The position numbers and the translations under genes are program-made. A stretch of DNA of 64,000 nucleotides, from positions 62,001-126,000 of the forward strand of contig JADJVB010000012.1 in the NCBI GenBank assembly GCA_016710745.1, given 5' to 3'. The notes under the pieces were generated by a model, which worked only from the letters and a program-made list of their open reading frames with translations, did not search any database and was not told the origin of the DNA. Positions 43,426-52,989 of this stretch are shown here, piece by piece; the stretch's first letter is position 1; the number at the start of each line of letters is the position of its first letter. The stretch comes from Chitinophagaceae bacterium (GTDB lineage: Bacteria > Bacteroidota > Bacteroidia > Chitinophagales > Chitinophagaceae).

Positions 43426-45012
43426 ATGAAGTATATAAACGAAATAGAAAAACGTAAAACTTTTGCCATTATCTCTCACCCGGATGCCGGTAAAACCACG
43501 CTTACAGAAAAATTTCTGTTGTTTGGCGGCGCCATTCAAACAGCGGGTGCGGTTAAAAGCAATAAGATAAAAAAACACGCTACCAGTGATTTTATGGAAA
43601 TCGAACGTCAGCGTGGTATCAGTGTGGCTACCAGTGTGATGACCTTTGAATATGACGGGCACCTGATCAATTTACTGGATACACCCGGGCACAAGGACTT
43701 TGCCGAGGATACGTTCAGAACCTTGACAGCGGTAGATAGTGTGGTGCTGGTTATCGACAGCGTGAACGGGGTAGAGGCCCAAACCAGGCGGTTAATGGAA
43801 GTGATCGCCATGCGTAATACGCCGGTCATTGTATTTATAAATAAGATGGACCGGGATGGTAAAAACCGTTTCGACCTGCTCGAAGAGATCGAGAACGAAT
43901 TGAAAATTCAATTACACCCCATGACGATGCCCATTAACAGCGGCAAGGATTTTAAAGGGGTGTACGATATGCACAAAAAAAGCCTGGTTTTATTTACTGC
44001 GGGCACTAAGGCTAATGATGAGCATGTGCTGGAGATAAAAGATCTTTCTGATCCGTTACTGGATAAAAAAATTGGCAAAGCCGATGCGGATATATTACGG
44101 GAGGATGTGGAATTGATCGCCGGTGTTTATGGCGATTTGAATGAGGAAGATTACCTCACCGGGAAAACCGCACCCGTATTTTTCGGCAGTGCCGTAAATA
44201 ATTTTGGCGTAAAAGAGATGCTGGATACTTTTATCCGGATTGCACCAACACCCCGGCCCCGGCATACCACTACCCGGGATGTAAAGCCCGAAGAAGATAA
44301 ATTCAGCGGATTTATTTTTAAGATACATGCCAACCTCGATCCCAAGCACCGCGACCGGATCGCTTTTTTACGGGTTTGCAGCGGACGGTTTGAGCGCAGC
44401 ACCTATTACCACCATGTGCGCATGAACAAGGATTTCAGATTCAATAATCCCTATAGTTTCCTGGCCCGGCAAAAAGAAGTGATCGACGATGCCTATCCCG
44501 GCGATGTGGTGGGCTTGTTTGATACCGGGAACTTTAAAATAGGAGATACCTTAACCGAAGGGGAAGATTATTTCTTTACCGGGATTCCCAGCTTTTCACC
44601 TGAAATATTTAAAGAGGTAGTTAACAAAGACCCGATGAAAACCAAACAGTTGGAGAAAGGATTAAGTCAGCTTACTGATGAAGGGGTGGCCCAGTTATTT
44701 ACCCAGTTTGGGGGCAACAAGAAGATCATCGGCTGCGTGGGTGAACTGCAGTTTGAAGTGATTCAATACCGGTTGTTACAGGAGTATGGAGCCTCGGTTC
44801 AAATGAATAACCTGCCCTTTTTCAAGGCCTGCTGGCTTACCGCCAAAGACCCCAAAAAACTGGAGGATTTTGTGAAATTCAAACAGGCCAATATTGCCGA
44901 GGATAAGGATAACCACCTGGTTTATCTCGCTGAAAGCGAATGGTTTTTAAATACCGAAATTCAAAATAACCCGGATGTTGAGTTTCATTTTACGAGTGAG
45001 ATACACAAGTAA
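43426..45012 (+). CDS. prfC: Peptide chain release factor 3 (RF-3)
   Basis: 528 residues, the standard RF3 size. GTPase motifs: G1 SHPDAGKTTLTEK, G2 region RQRGISVATSVM, G3 DTPGHKDF, and G4 NKMD. GAIQTAGAVK is a clear RF3 signature, distinguishing it from EF-G. It uses GTP to remove RF1 or RF2 from the ribosome after termination. The upstream leader is made of heptamer repeats, possibly affecting translation. Confidence 0.95.
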   Translation: MKYINEIEKRKTFAIISHPDAGKTTLTEKFLLFGGAIQTAGAVKSNKIKKHATSDFMEIERQRGISVATSVMTFEYDGHLINLLDTPGHKDFAEDTFRTLTAVDSVVLVIDSVNGVEAQTRRLMEVIAMRNTPVIVFINKMDRDGKNRFDLLEEIENELKIQLHPMTMPINSGKDFKGVYDMHKKSLVLFTAGTKANDEHVLEIKDLSDPLLDKKIGKADADILREDVELIAGVYGDLNEEDYLTGKTAPVFFGSAVNNFGVKEMLDTFIRIAPTPRPRHTTTRDVKPEEDKFSGFIFKIHANLDPKHRDRIAFLRVCSGRFERSTYYHHVRMNKDFRFNNPYSFLARQKEVIDDAYPGDVVGLFDTGNFKIGDTLTEGEDYFFTGIPSFSPEIFKEVVNKDPMKTKQLEKGLSQLTDEGVAQLFTQFGGNKKIIGCVGELQFEVIQYRLLQEYGASVQMNNLPFFKACWLTAKDPKKLEDFVKFKQANIAEDKDNHLVYLAESEWFLNTEIQNNPDVEFHFTSEIHK

Positions 45013-45072
45013 GCAATTTGACAGCGTGCAGGCGGGTGAAAATTAATGTGATCAAAAATATTAATTTACAGT

Positions 45073-45273
45073 ATGTATAAGCTCGAAAAAAACGTTTTCA
45101 AAGCACAGACTTTTATTGAAGCTGAAAGACAAAACATATTTCCTCTATCCGTTTCATTAGCCGAAAGATTAAATCAGGGTTGGTATCTTTCAGCAATGGC
45201 CTTTGGATTGGATGCATACAATCCTCCCCGAATGATTAAGAAATTTGTCAGTTCCGGAAAACACGATAAATAA
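45073..45273 (+). CDS. Small hypothetical protein (66 aa) coupled to a nucleotidyltransferase
   Basis: 66 residues (MYKLEKNVFKAQTFIEAERQ, then FPLSVSLAERLNQGWYLSAMAFGLDAYNPPRMIKKF). I recognise no family. It is predicted mostly helical with a hydrophobic WYLSAMAFGL segment and basic ends. Its TAA stop overlaps the next gene's ATG by one base (TAATG), so they are translationally coupled. The arrangement resembles small-partner/nucleotidyltransferase toxin-antitoxin-type pairs such as HEPN-MNT, but this protein lacks an obvious HEPN motif. Confidence 0.6.
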   Translation: MYKLEKNVFKAQTFIEAERQNIFPLSVSLAERLNQGWYLSAMAFGLDAYNPPRMIKKFVSSGKHDK

Positions 45274-45728
45274 TGGCTAACCTTTTTAATGATGATTTCA
45301 GGGAGTTTATTCAGGAACTGAATAAACAGGAAGTAGAATATTTGCTGGTTGGCGGTTACGCGGTGATATTGCATGGTTACCGGAGATCAACGGGTGGTTT
45401 GGATGTTTGGGTTAATATAACAGTCGGGAATTATAAAAAACTTGTTCAGGCTTTTCTTGCATTTGGTTTGCCAACCGAGGATATATCGGAAGATATTTTT
45501 TTGAGAAATGATGAAATGGACGTCTTTACTTATGGCGTTCCACCAGTATGCATTGATGTTATGAAAAAAGTAAAAGGCTGCGACTTTGATGAGGCCTATA
45601 AAATGAGCAAGCTTTTTGATGAAAACGGTTTACAGATTCGGTATGTTCACATTGACACCCTGATTAAATCCAAAATCGCATCGGGTCGCTACAAAGATTT
45701 AGATGATATCGAAAAGCTCAGCGGGTAA
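45273..45728 (+). CDS. Nucleotidyltransferase-fold (DUF6036-like) protein with altered active site
   Basis: 151 residues. The pol-beta-like core is visible as YLLVGGYAVILHGYRRSTGGLDVWV (in parts YLLVGGYAVILHGY and RRSTGGLDVWV). Relatives have D-x-D at this place (for example TxDLDVW); here it is G-L-D, so the first catalytic Asp is changed to Gly. The tail has PPVCIDVMKKVKG and GRYKDLDDIEKL, standard for this group. It may be inactive or bind rather than transfer a nucleotide. It is coupled with the 66-residue gene upstream. Confidence 0.78.
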   Translation: MANLFNDDFREFIQELNKQEVEYLLVGGYAVILHGYRRSTGGLDVWVNITVGNYKKLVQAFLAFGLPTEDISEDIFLRNDEMDVFTYGVPPVCIDVMKKVKGCDFDEAYKMSKLFDENGLQIRYVHIDTLIKSKIASGRYKDLDDIEKLSG

Positions 45729-45734
45729 TAAAAG

Positions 45735-46865
45735 CTATCGTAATCTGAAATTGACCGATCCATTCGATTTATCGGTACTCCTGATATTTACTTCGTGCCT
45801 TTTATCGCCATCATAGATTACCATCAGCGCGGTATTGGGTGGTATGCTGCCCTGGTTTTCGGCATACATCTGCAATTCATTGGTGCCGCCGCCGGGTGCG
45901 ATTTTTATAATAAAAGTGAGTGGCTTTTCGGTAAGTAACTGGTGTTCCGTGAGTATTTTCCCGTTAAAAATCAAGGTAATACTGTCGCCATCTACCGTGC
46001 CATTGTCGTACAACGTAACTGAAATGGAATCATGGTAAACAATGATCTCCTTCATCACCTCATTATTCCTTTTCTCGAGTGTTGGTTTTTTAACCAGCTC
46101 GGCAGGTGGTTTTTTGGTTGCGGTGCTGTCTTCGCAAAGCGCAAAAATCTCCTCCGCATTTAACGCGCGATCGTAGATCCTGATATCGTCCAGATCGCCA
46201 TTTAGCCAAAAAGGGAAAAAGTCGTCATCCGATTTTCCAAAAAACAGGTCTTCATTATTGGTAAATGTTTCCGGAAAGGTAACTATGTATTTCAGATCGC
46301 AATCAACATACAGCCGGGCTGTTTTGCCGTCGTTGGTATACAATACGTGTTGCCATTTATTTTTTTTAACAAATTCGCCGGGATAGGGTTTAAGTACGGT
46401 GCCGGTTCCCCTGAAATTCTGATGCAGGGTATCGCAAATTGATCCGTCGCAACCCCTTCCTTCAGAAAACAGGGCATCATCAAACCTAAGGGCATAGTTG
46501 CCTGGCTGATAGTTTCCACCTCCCTTGCTGATGATCTGGCTGGCATGGCAGATCCCATAATAGAAGCCAGTTGGCCTCACCCAGGCCGAAAGACTGATCT
46601 GGTCTTTAAAATTTAAAGATGGTTTGTTGGGAATACGTATATATTGGTAAACGCCGTCAAAATGATAGGCACTGTTTGGTTTTCCAAACCGGTCGCTGGT
46701 TATAGTGGCATTATTAAATATGGGGTTATTATTGTTTCCACTGGCATCATTGGCATTACCATCAAAAGGATACCAGGCCTTTAAGCCGGCTTTAAAATCG
46801 ATTTGGGCATAGCCCATAGTTACTGAAAACATCAGCAATAAAAAAAGCCTGATCGATTTCCCCAT
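45735..46865 (-). CDS. Exported LamG-domain protein
   Basis: 376 residues with a signal peptide (MFSVTMGYAQ). Residues ~20-230 form a LamG/concanavalin-like jelly roll: GLKAWYPFDGNANDASG, ISLSAWVRPTGFYYG, WQHVLYTNDGKTARLYVDC, LNGDLDDIRIYDRAL. The last ~110 residues (EIIVYHDSISVTLYDNGTVDGDSI, then MVIYDGDKRHEVNIR) are a second beta domain I cannot name, seen after other Bacteroidota surface proteins. The LamG part is close to that of the big adhesin two genes away (same GNNNNP, FNNAT and NPNSAYHFDG elements). The gene ends the PorP/SprF operon and has no CHU_C tail of its own. Confidence 0.85.
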   Translation of the reverse strand: MGKSIRLFLLLMFSVTMGYAQIDFKAGLKAWYPFDGNANDASGNNNNPIFNNATITSDRFGKPNSAYHFDGVYQYIRIPNKPSLNFKDQISLSAWVRPTGFYYGICHASQIISKGGGNYQPGNYALRFDDALFSEGRGCDGSICDTLHQNFRGTGTVLKPYPGEFVKKNKWQHVLYTNDGKTARLYVDCDLKYIVTFPETFTNNEDLFFGKSDDDFFPFWLNGDLDDIRIYDRALNAEEIFALCEDSTATKKPPAELVKKPTLEKRNNEVMKEIIVYHDSISVTLYDNGTVDGDSITLIFNGKILTEHQLLTEKPLTFIIKIAPGGGTNELQMYAENQGSIPPNTALMVIYDGDKRHEVNIRSTDKSNGSVNFRLR

Positions 46866-46875
46866 GAAACGATCA

Positions 46876-47880
46876 TCAGAATATTCTGCCCCCTTTATAA
46901 TTCGTGTAATAATTTATCGGTTTTTTAATTAATAAGTTTAAAGATACTTCAAAGCTACCATTTTTAGGACTAGCCTCTTTTAAACTTGAGTTAACGATAT
47001 CATAAGAGAATCCAAATTGAAGGCTGTTGTAGTTGATGCCCACATAAGGCATAATGGCATCCTTGTACCGGTACCAGCTACCCGCATATATGCTGGCTTC
47101 TTCGCTTAGGGCATAACCATAGGCAATTCCAATAGTTTTTTCGGTGGCGCCAGCCTGGTCCATATACAAGCCACCAATGAAAATCTCGCTGCCATAATCG
47201 CCAACCTTAAACCGTGATCCGGTATGTATGGTGAACCGGACAGGTAATTTGAAATCGGAGTTGCGTAAAAAGCTGGTATTGGGGCCTGTCAGGTGATACA
47301 AAGATCCCCCGGCATAAAACTCGATATTTTCTGTTTTGTACGTATACAATACACCGGTATTGATATCGAGGTAACTTCTCCGGCTGCTGCCAAAATCTTC
47401 ATTAGATGGAATGTTTGTATCGAAGCCGCTTCCGTTAAACTGCGTGGCAAAATTTAAACTGGCAAAATTTAGCGAGCGGGTTGCATAGGTAAACTGAAAT
47501 CCCGCGGCAATACTGCTCTTACCTTCTGCATCCAGCGCTTTATGATAGGCCATGGTGGCCGAAACATTAATATTCTTAAAGCCACCATTTAACGACTGAT
47601 CATACAAAGCCAAAATGCCAGCGGCTAAAACATCATTTTCCTTGATCCTGGTTTGCATCAATTTGGTATCGTAGCTGATGGTATTGGTCGTAAAGGGATC
47701 GCCCACCGACCACCATTGCTGCCTGAAATTTGCACTGATGCGGTAATCGCCCTTAAAATATCCCGACATGGCCGGATTCAGCGTCAACGGCGAAGAAAAG
47801 TATTGGGTGAAATGCGGATCCTGCGCCTGCAAGGCAGCCGAAAATAGTATGAGTATAAAAAATATCTTAAATTTTTTCAT
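46876..47880 (-). CDS. PorP/SprF-type outer-membrane protein
   Basis: 334 residues with a signal peptide (ILFSAALQAQ). The N-terminus QDPHFTQYFSSPLTLNPAMSGYFKGDYR is the strongest signature of the PorP/SprF family, and FRQQWWSVGDPFTT and GIALYDQSLNGGF-like blocks (AGILALYDQSLNGG) follow. It is a ~12-strand barrel that helps type IX secretion export or anchor its partner adhesin; SprF is needed for the mature surface localisation of SprB in Flavobacterium johnsoniae. It sits 13 bases downstream of the adhesin gene and 11 bases upstream of the LamG gene. Confidence 0.92.
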   Translation of the reverse strand: MKKFKIFFILILFSAALQAQDPHFTQYFSSPLTLNPAMSGYFKGDYRISANFRQQWWSVGDPFTTNTISYDTKLMQTRIKENDVLAAGILALYDQSLNGGFKNINVSATMAYHKALDAEGKSSIAAGFQFTYATRSLNFASLNFATQFNGSGFDTNIPSNEDFGSSRRSYLDINTGVLYTYKTENIEFYAGGSLYHLTGPNTSFLRNSDFKLPVRFTIHTGSRFKVGDYGSEIFIGGLYMDQAGATEKTIGIAYGYALSEEASIYAGSWYRYKDAIMPYVGINYNSLQFGFSYDIVNSSLKEASPKNGSFEVSLNLLIKKPINYYTNYKGGRIF

Positions 47881-47892
47881 GTTTGCGTTTAG

Positions 47893-50800
47893 TTAACGGA
47901 TTAAAAAAGTATTTCCGTTCTTTCTGATTACCAATCCGTCAATATCAATGCCTTCTACCATCCAGGTATAGGTTTCAACTGGTTGTGGAAAGCCATTGAC
48001 CTTGCCATCCCAACCCGCAGCGGGATTACCGCTGTTGGTTTCGAAAACCAGGTTGCCCCAACGGTTAAATACCCTGAAGTAGTTCAGCTTGCTGATGCCC
48101 ACCAGTATCGGGTATAGCCTGTCGTTAGTACCATTAGCATTAGGCGAAAATGCCCTGGGTACATAAATGCCTTTGGTTCCTTTCACGGTTATTAATACCG
48201 TGTCGGTTATGATACAGCCGGCAACATTTCGGATACGGATGATAAACTCCTGCGACTGATTATAATTGAATACCGGATTACTGATCTGGTTATTATTTAA
48301 ACCAATTGGTGGAAGCCACAGGTAACTGTTACCGCCCAGGTTTCTGGCCTGTAATTGTATGGGCTGATTGGTAAGTGCAGAAATGGTTGGATACCTGATA
48401 CCGGCCGGGCCATTAACCAGCAGTATCCTTACCGAATCGGTGCCCACACATCCCGTTGCACTGGTAATGGTTACATAAAACGTAGTACTGCCGGTAATCG
48501 TTGCCACGGGATTTTGAATAGCCGGATTATTCAGTAAGGCGGCGGGTGCCCAGGCATAGCTGGCTCCGGCGCTGGCACGAAGGGTTACCGAAACGGGATT
48601 CACAGTACAAATGGTCGTATCGTTTCCTGCATCCACAGTAAAAGGTGCAATTAATATTGATTTGGAAACAGTATCTGCACATCCGTTTATATCGGTCACC
48701 ACTAACCTTACCATATAGGTTCCTGCGTTGGAATAGGTGTGGGTGGTATTTTGCGTACTTGCATTAGCCCCATCTCCAAAACTCCATTGCCAGGTAACAA
48801 CAGCACTTGTATTTACATAGGCCAATCCTTTAAAATCGAAACTGGCACAAACCATCAGGCTGTCTTTGATGCGTACAGAATCGATATTTTTTCTGAAGGC
48901 TGTTGAGCTGAAAGGGATATTAAAATTTGGAAGTAACAGGCCATTATTTCCTGGCAATGCCCCCCAGTTGCTGTTACCCTGGTTGATAGCCCGGCCCGCA
49001 ATACCGCCGTTGTTATTTAAAGTAATGTTTCCTAATAGCGCAGCTGAATTAACCAATAAGGCGCCACCCGCACCACCGCCACCGGGCCCATGCGCATTTG
49101 GACCATTAATATTATTATCGGCGCCCTTGCCGCCATTTGCCTGAATCTGAAAGTTGCCGGATATCGTTTGGGCATTGATTATGATCGTACCACCGGCACC
49201 ACCGCCGCCAACGCCATCGGCACAGGTGCTTATATTCAAACAATCGGGTCCCTGTGCACCGTTAGCCAGTATTTTGCCGGTATTTGGTCTGATGGTATTG
49301 GTATTGATCATGACAATGCCGGCACCATTGCCGCCCGGCGTAGCTGTTGCATCGTTACCATGACCAGAGCCACCTGCACCACCCATAAAAATCTTATTGG
49401 TAGCCGAATTGTAGACATAATTGTTACCCCCGAGTCCGCCATTGGTTAAAATAATCGGCGAGCCTCCCCATTCGTTACCACCCCTGCCACCAATTCCGCC
49501 ATTTCCACCACCGCCACCCCCGGCATTGCTGCTATTGCCTCCTCCGCCTCCCGAAGCTAGGGGACCGCGACAAAAAATCAAATTTTCCGAAACCTCGGCA
49601 ATGCCTTCACCCTTGCGTGTTCCATCTACCAAATTGGAAGGGTAAGCATAATCGGTTTGATTGTACATCCCCGCGCCGGGTATATTGGTTAATGCCTGTC
49701 CTCCAATAAATCCCCGCCCGTTAACGTCTATGTCTGCATTCAAATCAACCGAATTCGCCGCATTCAAAACCAATATGCCGCCTTTTTTACCATCCCAGGG
49801 CAGGCAGGTTAAGGTGCCCGATACCGTTACATCGGTGTAGTAGGGAACCCTCACCAGTTGTACTTTACCGACAGGAATATCGTATTGCCTTAAAACCGTG
49901 TTTCTTAATTCGATGATGTTACCGGCTTTACTTTTTACATAATTGAATTCATAATTTCCTGCGTTGCGGTAATTGTTGATGGTACCAAAACCGGCCGTAT
50001 TGGTACTGTCTATGATGGCTCCTTTCATTTGAACCATCAAAACGGTATCACCAGGATTGTATTTTGTGGCATCCTCAACCGTGATTTTATTCGCGCAAAT
50101 ATCAAAAGCCGTAATTGGCGTATAATCATTAATGATATTGCTGATCGGATTTGCCACTGTGCAGGAATCGAGCACAAAACTGCAATTGGGATTGGTATTA
50201 TTGATCGTGGCACCGCCGGTCAGGGTGCCGTTATAGGCTGCATTTCCCTGTTTATTCAGCAGGTTATCAAAAGTATAGTAGCCCAGGAGCCCCGTTTGGG
50301 TGCTGGGGTTGGGTAGCGAAATATCCATATAGGTTCTGAGCTGCGACTGGGTACGGGCCACATTCCAGATCCGCACTTCATTGATGTATCCCAGAAAGTT
50401 GGTACCCACCGGATTGTTTACGGCATAATCGCCAATGGTAGTCAACAAATCGTTGGTGACCAGGTTGCCAGTACAGGCGATCTGGCTGATCAAATAACCA
50501 TCCCGGTACAATTTCAAACTGCTGCCATCGTATACCATGGCCACATGATAGGTTTTATTGAGTACCAGGTTGTCGCAGGGTGGCGGTGTTAAATAATGAC
50601 CGTTAGTCGTATTTATGCCGGCCAGGTCCATTCGCAAAATATAGTTGGCATCATTGGTGCCGGTGTGTTTGGATACGATGTCCTCCCATTTATCGGGCCT
50701 CGAAATGGGAAATGAACTGCAATTAAAATTGGCCTCCACTGTAACCTGGTTGCCGGTTACATCCAGGTCGCCCACTTTAACACTTTGCCCGGCCGCCTGC

Positions 50801-51570
50801 GTGCGTAACCAGTTATTACAGATTAAGGTTGTGGCGCAACCACCCAATGCATTTACTTCGGCCTGGTTTAAAGCCCGGTTGTATATTCTAACCTCGTCCA
50901 GATCACCATTTAGCCAATAAGGGAATTGCGAACTATTTAGCCGGCCAAAGAATAAATCGAATGAATTTGTAAAAGTTAAGCCACCCTGGGCTACGCTGTT
51001 CTTTAATACGCAATTAACGTAAAGTCTTGCGGTGGTTCCATCGTAAGTTACAACAACACTGTACCATTCGTTGACCGTTATATACGGTGTATAACCTGGC
51101 GAAGGCGACTGCACGCCCGCAGCATAAAAATTCTGATGAAGTTCATCAACAACCGGGTTAGAACAATTAGCACCATTTGTAAAGGCATTGTCGTCAAATC
51201 TTAATAAATAATTTCCGGTTAAAAAATCTGCATCACCCTTCATCATAATGGAATTGCCATGGCACTGGCCCTGGTAAAAACCCGTTGGCCTCACCCAGGC
51301 ACTAATAGACATGGTGTTGGTAGAATTAAGGGTTGCACTGTTGGGAATTTTAATGTAATTACTGGAGCCATCAAAATGATAGGCACTGTTTGGATTGCCC
51401 AACCGGTCGAACGTTAATGTTGCATTGTTGAAAACCGGGTTATTATTATTGCCACTCACATCATTGGCATTGCCCGAAAAAGGATAGTAAGCCCGAAGAC
51501 CCAGATTTAAGTCTATCTGTGCAAAACTCACGTTCGCCAGCAGCAACAGAGGGAGCAGTATTTTTTTCAT
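47893..51570 (-). CDS. Large LamG/PKD adhesin with T9SS type B (CHU_C) sorting domain
   Basis: 1225 residues, exported. Signal peptide 1-17. First LamG domain ~20-245, second LamG-like domain ~250-455. Residues ~480-670 are a beta-rich stretch (NPGDTVLMVQMKGAIID). Residues ~670-880 are glycine-rich (runs such as SGGGGGN). A PKD domain follows at ~905-975 (WSFGDGANASTQNTTHTY), then two immunoglobulin-like segments. The C-terminus ~1138-1225 is a gliding-motility-associated C-terminal domain (GIYVPRAFSPNANGTNDRLYP, and FRVFNRWGNLVF), the type B sorting signal for type IX secretion. Same strand as porP/sprF and the LamG gene, so probably one operon encoding a cell-surface adhesin and its partners. 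Confidence 0.92.
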   Translation of the reverse strand: MKKILLPLLLLANVSFAQIDLNLGLRAYYPFSGNANDVSGNNNNPVFNNATLTFDRLGNPNSAYHFDGSSNYIKIPNSATLNSTNTMSISAWVRPTGFYQGQCHGNSIMMKGDADFLTGNYLLRFDDNAFTNGANCSNPVVDELHQNFYAAGVQSPSPGYTPYITVNEWYSVVVTYDGTTARLYVNCVLKNSVAQGGLTFTNSFDLFFGRLNSSQFPYWLNGDLDEVRIYNRALNQAEVNALGGCATTLICNNWLRTQAAGQSVKVGDLDVTGNQVTVEANFNCSSFPISRPDKWEDIVSKHTGTNDANYILRMDLAGINTTNGHYLTPPPCDNLVLNKTYHVAMVYDGSSLKLYRDGYLISQIACTGNLVTNDLLTTIGDYAVNNPVGTNFLGYINEVRIWNVARTQSQLRTYMDISLPNPSTQTGLLGYYTFDNLLNKQGNAAYNGTLTGGATINNTNPNCSFVLDSCTVANPISNIINDYTPITAFDICANKITVEDATKYNPGDTVLMVQMKGAIIDSTNTAGFGTINNYRNAGNYEFNYVKSKAGNIIELRNTVLRQYDIPVGKVQLVRVPYYTDVTVSGTLTCLPWDGKKGGILVLNAANSVDLNADIDVNGRGFIGGQALTNIPGAGMYNQTDYAYPSNLVDGTRKGEGIAEVSENLIFCRGPLASGGGGGNSSNAGGGGGGNGGIGGRGGNEWGGSPIILTNGGLGGNNYVYNSATNKIFMGGAGGSGHGNDATATPGGNGAGIVMINTNTIRPNTGKILANGAQGPDCLNISTCADGVGGGGAGGTIIINAQTISGNFQIQANGGKGADNNINGPNAHGPGGGGAGGALLVNSAALLGNITLNNNGGIAGRAINQGNSNWGALPGNNGLLLPNFNIPFSSTAFRKNIDSVRIKDSLMVCASFDFKGLAYVNTSAVVTWQWSFGDGANASTQNTTHTYSNAGTYMVRLVVTDINGCADTVSKSILIAPFTVDAGNDTTICTVNPVSVTLRASAGASYAWAPAALLNNPAIQNPVATITGSTTFYVTITSATGCVGTDSVRILLVNGPAGIRYPTISALTNQPIQLQARNLGGNSYLWLPPIGLNNNQISNPVFNYNQSQEFIIRIRNVAGCIITDTVLITVKGTKGIYVPRAFSPNANGTNDRLYPILVGISKLNYFRVFNRWGNLVFETNSGNPAAGWDGKVNGFPQPVETYTWMVEGIDIDGLVIRKNGNTFLIR

Positions 51571-51619
51571 AAATGGTATTTACCGGATGCGATTTTTTAT
51601 AAAATTACATACCTCTCTG

Positions 51620-52954
51620 TTACAGCCCCAAATAATTAAACGGGGTAATTTGTTTTAGCTCTTTTTTTAAGGTAGCTGGTATTTTTAATGAGGAGATGAA
51701 CTGGTGAATCGATTTTTTATCAATAGTGTTTTTGCCCCTGGTCAGCTCTTTTAAAGCCTCGTACGGATTGGGGTAGTTTTCGCGGCGTAAAATGGTTTGA
51801 ATGGCTTCGGCCACCACGGCCCAGTTATTATCGAGATCGGCTTTGAGTTTGGCTTCATTAAGAACCAGTTTAGCGATGCCTTTTTCGGCCGAACGGATCG
51901 CCAACAGCGTATGTGCAACCGGTACGCCTATGTTCCTCAAAACCGTGGAATCGGTGAGGTCGCGTTGCAAACGGGATACCGGTAATTTAGCCGAAAAGTG
52001 CTCCAGTAAAGCATTGGCGAGGCCAAGATTGCCTTCTGCATTCTCAAAATCGATGGGATTCACTTTATGCGGCATGGCACTGCTGCCAACTTCGCCTTTG
52101 ATCGTTTTTTGTTTAAAATAATCCATGCTGATATAGGCCCAGATATCGCGGCAAAAATCGATCAAAATATTGTTGATGCGCTTGATCGCATCGAAATGGG
52201 CAGCCAGGGTATCAAAATGTTCTATCTGCGTGGTGAATTGCTGGCGCTGCAATCCCAGTTTATTTTCGGTAAAATCATCGGCAAATTTTTTCCAGTTGTA
52301 TTTTGGATAAGCTACATGATGCGCATTGAAATTACCCGTAGCTCCACCAAATTTTGCGGTAAAGGGGATATAACTGAATAACTGGATCTGGTTTTCGAGT
52401 CGTTCTACAAACACCATCATCTCTTTTCCCAAACGCGTAGGACTCGCAGGCTGCCCATGTGTACGGGCCAACATGGGGATGTCTTTCCAGGCCAGCGCCA
52501 TGTTGCCAATGGCATGTTGCAGATTGATCACGGCCGGCAGGTATTCCAGTTCTACACTGTTTTTCCAAAGCAGGGGAATGGCGGTGTTGTTAATGTCCTG
52601 CGATGTTAATCCAAAATGCACCCATTCTTTTAAATGCCCGGCCTGGCATTTATCGAGCACTTCCTTGATAAAGTATTCAACAGCTTTTACATCGTGGTTG
52701 GTGATGGCCTCAGTCTTTTTGATCGATGCCGCATCCCCGGGCGAAAATTCATCAACCATTTTCAGCAACTGCTTTCTTGTATTGGCATCAACCTTAAAAA
52801 ATTTCTTTTCGGCCAAAAACAGAAAATATTCCACTTCTACGATCACCCGGTATTTGATCAGCGCATATTCACTGAAATAATCAGCGAGTTGAGCCAATTG
52901 TTTGCGGTACCGCCCATCAACCGGAGAAATAGCAGTAAGTTGAGTTAAATCCAT
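51620..52954 (-). CDS. purB: Adenylosuccinate lyase
   Basis: 444 residues from the ATG at 52954 (MDLTQLTAISPVDGRY). Family signatures: SPVDGRYRKQL, HDVKAVEYFIKE, HFGLTSQDINNTA, ARTHGQPASPT, and the flexible signature loop GSSAMPHKVNPIDFENAEGN. It makes AMP from adenylosuccinate and FAICAR precursor in purine synthesis. A longer reading to 52996 is not needed. It is divergent from mqnA. Confidence 0.95.
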   Translation of the reverse strand: MDLTQLTAISPVDGRYRKQLAQLADYFSEYALIKYRVIVEVEYFLFLAEKKFFKVDANTRKQLLKMVDEFSPGDAASIKKTEAITNHDVKAVEYFIKEVLDKCQAGHLKEWVHFGLTSQDINNTAIPLLWKNSVELEYLPAVINLQHAIGNMALAWKDIPMLARTHGQPASPTRLGKEMMVFVERLENQIQLFSYIPFTAKFGGATGNFNAHHVAYPKYNWKKFADDFTENKLGLQRQQFTTQIEHFDTLAAHFDAIKRINNILIDFCRDIWAYISMDYFKQKTIKGEVGSSAMPHKVNPIDFENAEGNLGLANALLEHFSAKLPVSRLQRDLTDSTVLRNIGVPVAHTLLAIRSAEKGIAKLVLNEAKLKADLDNNWAVVAEAIQTILRRENYPNPYEALKELTRGKNTIDKKSIHQFISSLKIPATLKKELKQITPFNYLGL

Positions 52955-52983
52955 GATGTTGCTGTAGATTTGCCGCAAAAATA
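52940..52983. promoter_or_regulatory. Overlapping divergent promoters of purB and mqnA
   Basis: On the plus strand TTG at 52940-52942 and TAGATTTG at 52965-52972 (22-base spacer) precede mqnA at 52990. On the minus strand TATTTTTG (complement of 52976-52983) precedes purB. The two -7 boxes lie within 20 bases. Confidence 0.55.
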
Positions 52984-52989
52984 CATCAA

